DNA of 64,000 nt from the NCBI GenBank assembly GCA_012719455.1, contig JAAYAJ010000056.1, positions 1 to 64,000 on the forward strand, given 5' to 3'. Source of the DNA: Acidobacteriota bacterium (GTDB lineage: Bacteria > Acidobacteriota > UBA6911). A program made the position numbers and the translations under genes. This document shows positions 15,367 to 23,017 of this stretch, piece after piece; position 1 is the first letter of the stretch; every line of letters begins with the position of its first letter. The notes beneath the pieces are model-generated. The model did not search any database. It saw only the letters and a list, made by a program, of their open reading frames with translations, and was not told where the DNA came from.

Positions 15367-15843
15367 ATGAAATACCGCGGCTTTGCAAGTCTGGTTCTCG
15401 CCCTGCTGCCGGTGCTGTTCCTGTCGCGAGGGTCGGAACTGTATTCCGCCGACGAGGCCCGGGCGGAAGTCGCCGCCGGGGAGGTTGGGGCGGCCGGGGA
15501 CGGTGGCGGGGACGTGCAGGGGATGGATGAACTCACGCGCGCGCGTGCGGCCTCCTTCGACGCTCTCGACGGAGACCGGAGCGGCGTGCTGGAGCGCATG
15601 GAGTGGCCCGGACGGAACCAGGGTTTTCGTTTCCTGGATACGAACCGCGATGGTGTTTTGAGCCGGACCGAATTCCTGTCCCGGAAAGCCCTGTGGTGGA
15701 ACCGGGTGTTCGAGGACCTCGATTTCGACGCCAACCGCCTGATCGACCGTTCGGAGTGGCTGGACGCGGAGGAGGGGTTCGAGCGTCTCGACCGGAACCG
15801 GGACGGTCAGATCGAGAGAGGGGAATTCTACTATCTCCGCTAG
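15367..15843 (+). CDS. Secreted EF-hand calcium-binding protein
   Basis: 158 aa with a signal peptide (residues about 1-28) and an acidic Gly/Ala linker. Four EF-hand loops follow: residues 68-79 (DGDRSGVLERME preceded by L), 91-102 (DTNRDGVLSRTE), 119-130 (DFDANRLIDRSE) and 142-153 (DRNRDGQIERGE). Loops 1, 2 and 4 have canonical Asp/Asn at positions 1, 3 and 5, Gly at 6 and Glu at 12. Loop 3 has Arg in place of Gly 6. It probably binds calcium outside the cytoplasm. The start is the ATG after GGAGGCAAACGGCC. It is divergent from the SigK-like gene, so it may be a target of that regulator (inference). Confidence 0.85.
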   Translation: MKYRGFASLVLALLPVLFLSRGSELYSADEARAEVAAGEVGAAGDGGGDVQGMDELTRARAASFDALDGDRSGVLERMEWPGRNQGFRFLDTNRDGVLSRTEFLSRKALWWNRVFEDLDFDANRLIDRSEWLDAEEGFERLDRNRDGQIERGEFYYLR

Positions 15844-15895
15844 ACCGTCCTGCATGCCCCATCATCCCGGGGAGTGAGATCGCCGGCGGGAGTGT

Positions 15896-17038
15896 ATGAG
15901 ACCTGTTCGCTTTATCCATACGTCCGACATTCACTTGGATACCAGCTTTTCCGGCTCGGGCATCCCTTCACGGCTCGGTGACCGGAAAAGGGAGGCGATC
16001 CGCGCCGCCTTCCGCGGGATCCTCGAGGACGCGCGCCGGTGCGAAGCCGGGCTCGTCCTCATCGCCGGGGACCTGTTCGAGTCGGACCGGGTCACGCCCG
16101 ATACCTGCGAATTCCTCAAGCAACAGTTCGAGAAGGCGGCCGGCATCCGCATCTTCATAGCCCCGGGGAACCACGATCCCTTCGCCAAGGGCTCCCCATA
16201 CCGGGAGGAAGCATGGCCGGACAACGTCCACATTTTCGACGCGGAGGAATTCCGGTCGGTGGAACTGCCCGAACTGGGGGTGCGGGTGACCGGATTCGGA
16301 TTCCTTCACAACTTCCTGGAGGAGCGCCTCTTCCTGAAACTCCCGGTCCTCCCGGACGATGGGTGCAACATCGTCATGGCGCATGCTTCCGACCTCGGCG
16401 GGCCGATGGGCAAATCGAAACATGGACCGTTCACGGCCGCGGACATCGCCGGCAAGAACGTGCAGTACTGCGCCCTGGGGCACTACCACGAGCAGCGCCG
16501 CGTGGAAAACCCGGGCGACGGCGCCCAGATCTGGTACTCGGGCATCCCCGAGGGGCGGGGGTGGGATGAAGCGGGGCCCCGCGGCTACCTGGTCGGGGAG
16601 ATCGATGACGGCGGCGTTCGGGTCGAGGGCCGCGTGTCGAGCAGGTTCGACTGGAACACCCTCGAAATAGCCTGCGACGATTTCTCCACCAGGGAGCAGG
16701 TCCTGGATGCCGTCACGCAACACCGGGGCGTGGAGTACGACGCCGAGACCCTGCTCCGGGTCCGGCTCGTCGGCGCGCTCGATCCCAAACTGGACCTGTC
16801 CCTGCAGGAACTCGGGGAGAGACTCGCGGACGAGTGCCTGCTGCTGCAATGGGACGACGCCACGCACCCGGCCATCGATTTCGACGAGGTCGCCGGGGAA
16901 AAGACGCTGCGCGGCCGCTTCGTGCGGCTGATGAACGAGCGCATCGCCTCATCCGACGGGCGGGAGCGGGAAACGCTCGAACGCGCCCGCCTCTACGGGG
17001 TCGACGCCCTCAGCGGGCGGGAGGTGAGGCTCCGGTGA
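15896..17038 (+). CDS. SbcD/YhaO-type DNA repair exonuclease
   Basis: 380 aa metallophosphoesterase. The phosphodiesterase motifs are ordered as expected: HTSDIHLD (residues about 8-15), GDLFESDRV, GNHDPFAKGS, MAHASDL and LGHYHEQRRV. These coordinate two metal ions (usually Mn). The length and C-terminal capping region resemble YhaO rather than the shorter SbcD. Its TGA overlaps the GTG of the next gene, a YhaN-like ATPase, so the two form a coupled Mre11-Rad50-like pair acting on DNA ends. Confidence 0.9.
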   Translation: MRPVRFIHTSDIHLDTSFSGSGIPSRLGDRKREAIRAAFRGILEDARRCEAGLVLIAGDLFESDRVTPDTCEFLKQQFEKAAGIRIFIAPGNHDPFAKGSPYREEAWPDNVHIFDAEEFRSVELPELGVRVTGFGFLHNFLEERLFLKLPVLPDDGCNIVMAHASDLGGPMGKSKHGPFTAADIAGKNVQYCALGHYHEQRRVENPGDGAQIWYSGIPEGRGWDEAGPRGYLVGEIDDGGVRVEGRVSSRFDWNTLEIACDDFSTREQVLDAVTQHRGVEYDAETLLRVRLVGALDPKLDLSLQELGERLADECLLLQWDDATHPAIDFDEVAGEKTLRGRFVRLMNERIASSDGRERETLERARLYGVDALSGREVRLR

Positions 17039-19860
17039 TCCTCCTGCGCTGCCACGTTCTCGGATTTGGAAAGTTGTCCGACCGTCGCTTCGAATTCGAC
17101 CCCGGGCTCAACGTCGTCTACGCGCCCAACGAGGGGGGCAAGTCCACCCTGCAGCGCGTTCTGGTAGGGCTCCTGTACGGGCAGTTGCGCGCCGACCTAA
17201 GGGTGCAGCGCCGGATGGATCCCTGGGTCGAGGCGTTTCGTCCCTGGGGTGGGGCGGAATACGGTGGGGTGCTCTGGGTACGGCTCGGGGACGGGCGGGA
17301 GGTGGAGATCCGCCGCGCCTTCGGCCGGGAAGAGACCCGGATCGAGATCCGCGCCGCGAGCGGGGAGGAGATCACGCGGCATTACGACCAGCAGCGCAAC
17401 GGGGAGGTGCTGTTCGCCCAGACACACCTTGGCATTCCCAAGGGGCTGTTCGAATCGGTGGCCATCGTCCGGGAAAACCAGGTGACGGGGATCAGCGGCT
17501 ACGAGGCCATCCGCGACCGGATCGCGAACCTGGCGCAGTCGGGGGACGAAGAGCTCTCGACCCGCGGCAGCCTGGCGAAGATCCAGGATCGGCTCGATGC
17601 CCTCGGGTCGGATCGGGCGCCGACGAAACCTTATCGGCAGGCGCAGGACCTGGTCGCCGCGCTGGCGGCCGAGCGGCAGGAGGCGCTTTCCCGCCGGAAG
17701 CAGTTCGAGGGGTGGCTCGAGGACCGGGACCGGATTTCGGGGGAGATCCGGGACCTGGAGCGGGAACTGGCCCGGGCCGGGACCGCGGTCCTTGCCGCCC
17801 GCAGGAGGGAGATGATCGTCAGGGTCCGCTCGCTCAAGGAGCTCGATCAGGACCTGGGGGCGATCGGGGCCGAACTGGAGGGGCTCGGGGGACGGGCCGA
17901 TTTTCCGGTGGAGGGGCTGGAAGAGCTCGACCGGTTGACGGGAGCGCGTGAAAGCCTCGCCCGCCGCCTCCAGGAGGTGGGGACGACCAGGAGCGCAGCC
18001 GAGTCGGCCCTTGCTCATGCCGCGTCGGCGCGGAGCGAACTGCTCCCCTACGCCGACTTGGCCGCCGGCAGCGAAGCGGACCGGATCACGGAATGGTTCG
18101 TCACCTACCTCGGCCTTTCGCTCCAGAAGGACGGCGTGCAGAAAACGAGGCAGCGCCTCGCGGCCGAGGCGGCGGCGGTGAAGGAGCGCCTGGCCGGGCG
18201 GAGCCCGGCGGCGGCGGATGGGACCGATTGGCAACGCCTGGCGCGCGAGGCGGTTGAAGATGAGCAGGAGGCTGACCGTCAGGGGGCCCTGCTGGCCGGG
18301 ACGATCGCGGGGGAAAAGGTGCGTCGAGGGGAGGCGGGGCGCATCGTGCGACGGTGGAGACTCCTGGCCGCGGGGTGCGGGGCGTTGGCCGTCGTGCCAT
18401 CGGCATGGGGGCTGGCGGACGGGTTCGGGCGGATTCCTCTCCCGTACGCGGTCGGAATCGGGGCGGTACTGGCCGCCGTCGCGGTTCTCTTCTTCGTGCT
18501 CGCGCGCAGGGGGAGCGTCGCGGCGCTCGACCTGGAGCGGTCGATCCGCGCCCTGGAGGCCGAAATGACCGCTGTCAGGGAAAAAGGGGGGGGCAAGCGG
18601 AAAGAACTGGATGCGGTCCTGGCCGCGTCGGGTTTCCGGAAGCTCGAGGATTTCCTCGCCGCCGCCCGGCAGTGCGAACTGGATCGGGAGCGGCTCTCCG
18701 GAATCGAGGCGCGGCTGGCCGAAACGGATGCCCAGGCCGGGCGCCTCGATTCCGAATCGGAGGAGTGCTACCGCCTGTTGAAGGAAAGCCTGGGGAAGGT
18801 GGGGTTGCCCTGCTCCCCGGGAAGCCTGAAATTCCAAGTGGATACCGCGCGGGCCAACCTGCGCCGCTTCCGGGAGCTGGACGCGCGCCACGGCGGCTGC
18901 GCCGTCAAGGTGCGCGACCTGGCGGCGGAGCACGAATCCCTGGAGCGGGAGTACCGGGCGACCTGCGCCCGCGTCGAGGCCATGCTCACCGACGCGGGAG
19001 TGGCCTCGGCGGAGGAGTTCCGCCAGGAGTGCGCCCGGCGCCGGCGGCTCGAGGAGCTTACGGAGCGGCAGGCGTCACGGGCCCGGGAATTCCAGAGGCT
19101 GGCGGAAGGCCTCAGCCTGGAGGAGTGGGAGGGGAAACTGGAGGAACTGAGCGGGAAGGTCGGGCCGGAGGAGGCCGTGCCGGCCCCGGACGCCGGGCCG
19201 GCGCGCTTCCTGCCCTACCTGCCCTCGATCGCGGAAGCTGAGGCTGAAGCGGCGCGGACGGCCGAACGGCTCGCCGCCGCCCGGGAGGAACATGCCGCCG
19301 CGGTCGAGCGCGTCCGGCACGCCTTTCACAACGTTCGGCCCGTTTCCGAGATCGAGGAGGACCTGGCCCTGGCGGAGGAGCGGTTGAACGGGCTGGAGAT
19401 GAACCGGAATGCGCTCTCGATCGCCTGCGAGGCGATCGAGACCATCTCGCGGCAGCAGCAGGAGGTCCTGGCGCCGCAGCTGAACGGCGAGGTGGAGCGG
19501 CGCTTCCTGCGCCTTTCCCGAGGCCGCTACCAAGAGGTCAAGGTGGATCCCGATTTCCAGATCTGGGTGCGGGAGTCGGAGACGGGCGAGTTACGCCTGG
19601 CGGAGCACCTGAGCCGCGGGACCCAGGACCAGATCTACTTCGCCACCCGCTTCGCGATCCTGGACATGATCTCCTCGGAAACCGACCGCTGCCCCAGCCT
19701 CCTCGACGAACCGTTCGCCGCCTACGACCGGCCCAGGCTTGGTGAGGCGTTCGAGGTCCTGGTCTCGGAGGCCGCGCGGCGCCAGCTGATCGTGTTTACC
19801 TGCAGGGAGGAACTGCCGGAGATGGCGCTCGGGCGTGGGGCGAAGGTCATCAGGCTGTAA
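17035..19860 (+). CDS. YhaN/SbcC-like SMC-type AAA ATPase
   Basis: 941 aa from a GTG overlapping the previous stop. The Walker A motif is APNEGGKST (residues 30-38). The C-terminus has an ABC-type signature region (HLSRGTQDQIYFATRFAI) and Walker B PSLLDEPFAAYD. In between are long coiled coils broken by two hydrophobic segments (about residues 440-490: LLAAGCGALAVVPSAWGL, then YAVGIGAVLAAVAVLFFVLA), a feature of YhaN-type proteins that suggests membrane attachment. It partners the YhaO-like nuclease. The frame extends upstream into yhaO, but the start is set by the overlap. Confidence 0.88.
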   Translation: MILLRCHVLGFGKLSDRRFEFDPGLNVVYAPNEGGKSTLQRVLVGLLYGQLRADLRVQRRMDPWVEAFRPWGGAEYGGVLWVRLGDGREVEIRRAFGREETRIEIRAASGEEITRHYDQQRNGEVLFAQTHLGIPKGLFESVAIVRENQVTGISGYEAIRDRIANLAQSGDEELSTRGSLAKIQDRLDALGSDRAPTKPYRQAQDLVAALAAERQEALSRRKQFEGWLEDRDRISGEIRDLERELARAGTAVLAARRREMIVRVRSLKELDQDLGAIGAELEGLGGRADFPVEGLEELDRLTGARESLARRLQEVGTTRSAAESALAHAASARSELLPYADLAAGSEADRITEWFVTYLGLSLQKDGVQKTRQRLAAEAAAVKERLAGRSPAAADGTDWQRLAREAVEDEQEADRQGALLAGTIAGEKVRRGEAGRIVRRWRLLAAGCGALAVVPSAWGLADGFGRIPLPYAVGIGAVLAAVAVLFFVLARRGSVAALDLERSIRALEAEMTAVREKGGGKRKELDAVLAASGFRKLEDFLAAARQCELDRERLSGIEARLAETDAQAGRLDSESEECYRLLKESLGKVGLPCSPGSLKFQVDTARANLRRFRELDARHGGCAVKVRDLAAEHESLEREYRATCARVEAMLTDAGVASAEEFRQECARRRRLEELTERQASRAREFQRLAEGLSLEEWEGKLEELSGKVGPEEAVPAPDAGPARFLPYLPSIAEAEAEAARTAERLAAAREEHAAAVERVRHAFHNVRPVSEIEEDLALAEERLNGLEMNRNALSIACEAIETISRQQQEVLAPQLNGEVERRFLRLSRGRYQEVKVDPDFQIWVRESETGELRLAEHLSRGTQDQIYFATRFAILDMISSETDRCPSLLDEPFAAYDRPRLGEAFEVLVSEAARRQLIVFTCREELPEMALGRGAKVIRL

Positions 19861-19871
19861 CGGAGGGGGGA

Positions 19872-21797
19872 ATGCCGCGGCATGGGAACATCGTCCCTGG
19901 ACGTCGTCCTGCGGGGCATGCTGTGCCTGCCATGGAGCTTCGCCGGGTGACGATTCCGATCCTCCTGCTGGCGGCGCTGCTCGGCCTCACTTCGGCGTGG
20001 ATGCCGGGTGGGGTCGTTTCGAGCTACGACAAGCGCGAGGTCCTGATTCCGATGCGGGACGGCCGGAAACTGTTCACGGCCGTCTACACCCCCCGGGACG
20101 CCTCCCGCCCCTACCCCATCCTGCTCCAGCGCACCCCATACGGCGTGGCCCCCTACGGGGCCGACGCCTACCCCCGGCACCTGGGGCCTTCGGAGGAGTT
20201 GGCCCGGGACGGCTTCATCTTCGTCTACCAGGATGTGCGCGGGAGCAGGATGTCCGAGGGCGAATTCGTCCACATGCGCCCCCACCTGCCGGAGAAGAAG
20301 AGGGGTGACATCGACGAGTCCACCGACGCCTGGGACACGATCGACTGGCTCGTCCGCAACATTCCGAACAACAACGGCCGGGTGGGGATGTGGGGCATTT
20401 CCTACCCGGGATATTACGCGGCCGCCGGGATGATCGACGCGCACCCCGCCCTCAGGGCCGTCTCACCCCAGGCGCCGATCGCCGACTGGTTCGTGGGGGA
20501 TGACTTCCATCACAACGGAGCTTTCTTCCTGGCGCACTCCTTCGGTTTCCTGGCAAGCTACGGGTATCCCCGCCCGGCGCCCACCACGGAGGGGCCGAAG
20601 CCCTTCCCTTGGCCGGTCCCCGACGCCTACGACTTCTTCCTCGATCTGGGCCCGCTCCGGGAGGTGAACCGGAAGATCTTCCGAAACAGGGTTCCTTTCT
20701 GGAACGAGCTGATGCGTCACGGGAATTACGACGAATTCTGGAAGGTGCGCGCCCTCCGCCCGCATCTGAAGAATATCCGGCCCGCCGTCATGACCGTGGG
20801 GGGGTGGTTCGACGCGGAGGACCTGTACGGGACCCTTGCCGTCTACCAGGCGGTGGAGGCGTCCAGCCCAGAAACCTACAATATCCTGGTCATGGGCCCC
20901 TGGGATCACGGGGGTTGGGCGAATTCGGACGGGGACTTCCTCGGTGCGGTCCGGTTCGGGGCGGAAACGGCCGTCCGGTACCGCCGCGAGATTGAATTCC
21001 CCTTTTTCCGGCACTTCCTGAAGGGGCAAGGCGAGCTCGATCTTCCCGAGGCCTCGGTGTTCCTGACCGGCAGGAACGAATGGGTGCGGCAGGAGCACTG
21101 GCCGCCGCGGGAGGGCCGCCCGATGAACCTCTACCTGCGGGAGGGGGGGATGCTGGGGGGCGAACCGGCCCCCATCGGCGCCGCCGACGCTTTCGACCAG
21201 TACACGAGCGACCCGCGCCGCCCGGTCCCCTACATCGACCGGCAGGCCACCGGGATGGCGCGGGATTACATGGTCGGAGACCAGCGTTTCGCCGCCGCGC
21301 GCGCGGACGTGCTGACTTATGCCACCGCCGCGCTTGCGGAGGACATTACCGTCGCCGGACCGGTGATCGTGAGCCTGAGGGTTTCCACCAGCGGGACCGA
21401 TTCCGATTTTATCGTGAAACTCGTCGACGCCTACCCCGAGGAACCCACGGGGGACGGGACCGGGGCGCGGGACGGGTCGATGGGGGGGTACCAGCAATTG
21501 GTGCGGGGGGAGCCCTTCCGCGGAAAATACCGCAACAGCTTTTCCCGTCCGGAGCCCTTCGTGCCGGGGCGGATCACCGCGGTGGAGTTTTCGATGCCCG
21601 ATGTCTACCACACCTTCCGCCGGGGCCACCGCATCATGGTCCAGGTGCAGAGCAGCTGGTTTCCGCTCGTCGACGTCAATCCGCAGAGTTTCGTCGACAT
21701 CTACAGCGCCGACGAGAAGGATTTCCGGCCGGCGACCCAGCGGGTCTACCGTTCCCGGAGCGCGGCGTCTTCCGTCACCCTGGTCCGGCTGGAATAG
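19872..21797 (+). CDS. CocE/NonD-family alpha/beta hydrolase (X-Pro dipeptidyl-peptidase-like), secreted
   Basis: 641 aa. A GGAGGGGGG site lies just before ATG 19872; a second ATG at 19932 would start right at the signal peptide (MELRRVTIPILLLAALLGL). The catalytic serine is in WGISYPGYYA, the aspartate in GGWFDAEDLY and the histidine in MGPWDHGGW, the CocE/PepX triad. The C-terminal jelly-roll domain (PepX_C: ITVAGPVIVSLRVSTSGTDS, then PDVYHTFRRGHRIMVQVQSS) is complete. Members cleave acyl esters, glutaryl amides or X-Pro peptides; the substrate is not predictable. It follows yhaN by 11 bases, perhaps by chance. Confidence 0.88.
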   Translation: MPRHGNIVPGRRPAGHAVPAMELRRVTIPILLLAALLGLTSAWMPGGVVSSYDKREVLIPMRDGRKLFTAVYTPRDASRPYPILLQRTPYGVAPYGADAYPRHLGPSEELARDGFIFVYQDVRGSRMSEGEFVHMRPHLPEKKRGDIDESTDAWDTIDWLVRNIPNNNGRVGMWGISYPGYYAAAGMIDAHPALRAVSPQAPIADWFVGDDFHHNGAFFLAHSFGFLASYGYPRPAPTTEGPKPFPWPVPDAYDFFLDLGPLREVNRKIFRNRVPFWNELMRHGNYDEFWKVRALRPHLKNIRPAVMTVGGWFDAEDLYGTLAVYQAVEASSPETYNILVMGPWDHGGWANSDGDFLGAVRFGAETAVRYRREIEFPFFRHFLKGQGELDLPEASVFLTGRNEWVRQEHWPPREGRPMNLYLREGGMLGGEPAPIGAADAFDQYTSDPRRPVPYIDRQATGMARDYMVGDQRFAAARADVLTYATAALAEDITVAGPVIVSLRVSTSGTDSDFIVKLVDAYPEEPTGDGTGARDGSMGGYQQLVRGEPFRGKYRNSFSRPEPFVPGRITAVEFSMPDVYHTFRRGHRIMVQVQSSWFPLVDVNPQSFVDIYSADEKDFRPATQRVYRSRSAASSVTLVRLE

Positions 21798-21825
21798 CCG
21801 GGGGATTCCCGGGGCCGCGTACGGC

Positions 21826-22839
21826 TCAGCGTATCATGGCGCCGATGGTGCGGAGCATGCCTGACGGGGAGCCGAAGGTGTCGTTGACGGCGCTGGCCTC
21901 GAAGCCGCTGTGGACCATGCAGTTGATGCACTTGGGGTTGCCCGATCGCGGTCCGTACCTGTCCCACTCGGTGTGTTCGAGCAGTTCCGCAAAGGTCTTG
22001 CAGTGGCCCTCCTCGAGCAGGTAACAGGGTTTCTGCCAGCCGAACAGGCTGTATCCCGGCATCCCCCAGGGGGTGCAGTCGTAGTCCCTCGCCCCGGTCA
22101 AAAATTCGAGGAAGAGCGGGCTCTGGTTGAATTTCCAGTGTTTTTTGCGCCCGCGCAGCACCGCGGCGAACAACCGCCGGGTTTCCTCCTTCCGGAGAAA
22201 GTGCCGCCGGTCGGCCGCTTTCTCGTAAGGGTAGCCGGCGGACAGCGTCATCCCCTCCACCCCGAGGGCCATTGTCTCGTCGAAGAACGCGCGCACGCTT
22301 TCGGGATCGGCGTCGTTGAAAAGGGTGGTGTTGGTGGTGACGCGGAACCCGCGGCGAACGGCTTCCCTGATCGCCTCCGTCGCGATGCGGTGCACCCCCG
22401 CGCGCCCCACCGACCGGTCGTGGAACTGTTCGAGACCGTCGAGATGGACGTTGATGGTGAAGTACTTGTTGGGGCGGAAGTCGCCCAGCTTGTCCTTCAG
22501 GAGCAGGGCGTTCGTGCAGAGGTAGACATACTTCCCGCGCGCGATCAGCCCCTCCACGATCCCGGCGATCTGCGGGTGCAGCAGGGGCTCCCCCCCGGGG
22601 ATGCTGACCATGGGGGCGCCGCACTCCTCCGCGGCCTCGAAACACTGTTCCGGGGAGAGCTGTCGCCGCAGGATTTCCGGCGGATACTGGATCTTGCCGC
22701 ACCCGGAGCAGGCGAGGTTGCAGCGGAAGAGGGGTTCCAGCATGAGGACCAGCGGATAACGGGCCGTCCTGGAGACCTTGCGCCCGACGATGTACCTGGC
22801 GACCGCCAGCATTTGCGATATGGGGACTCCCATGGTCAC
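21826..22839 (-). CDS. hpnH: Adenosyl-hopene transferase, radical SAM
   Basis: 337 aa. HpnH adds adenosine from S-adenosylmethionine to diploptene, the first step of extended hopanoid side chains. The N-terminal signature YPLVLMLEPLFRCNLACSGC, followed by GKIQYPPEILRRQLSPEQ, is characteristic and contains the Cys-x3-Cys-x2-Cys cluster motif. SIPGGEPLLHPQI is the SAM-binding GGE motif. The C-terminal auxiliary region has CINCMVHSGFEASAVNDTFG. No other hopanoid gene is nearby, so squalene-hopene cyclase must lie elsewhere. The start could also be the ATG two codons later. Confidence 0.9.
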   Translation of the reverse strand: MTMGVPISQMLAVARYIVGRKVSRTARYPLVLMLEPLFRCNLACSGCGKIQYPPEILRRQLSPEQCFEAAEECGAPMVSIPGGEPLLHPQIAGIVEGLIARGKYVYLCTNALLLKDKLGDFRPNKYFTINVHLDGLEQFHDRSVGRAGVHRIATEAIREAVRRGFRVTTNTTLFNDADPESVRAFFDETMALGVEGMTLSAGYPYEKAADRRHFLRKEETRRLFAAVLRGRKKHWKFNQSPLFLEFLTGARDYDCTPWGMPGYSLFGWQKPCYLLEEGHCKTFAELLEHTEWDRYGPRSGNPKCINCMVHSGFEASAVNDTFGSPSGMLRTIGAMIR

Positions 22840-23017
22840 GCTCCCGACCAGTGATCGTAACCTATCGCTGCGGGCGCCGCAATCCCCTCCTGGTCACGGG
22901 TTGAGCCCGGCGGGAATGCAAGAAAGGGACAAGCAATCATCCCGCGTGGTCATGGGGCGGGCGCCCGGACAGGCGGCGGTGGACGACCGGATCCTTCCGT
23001 GATAGCCTTTCCGCATT

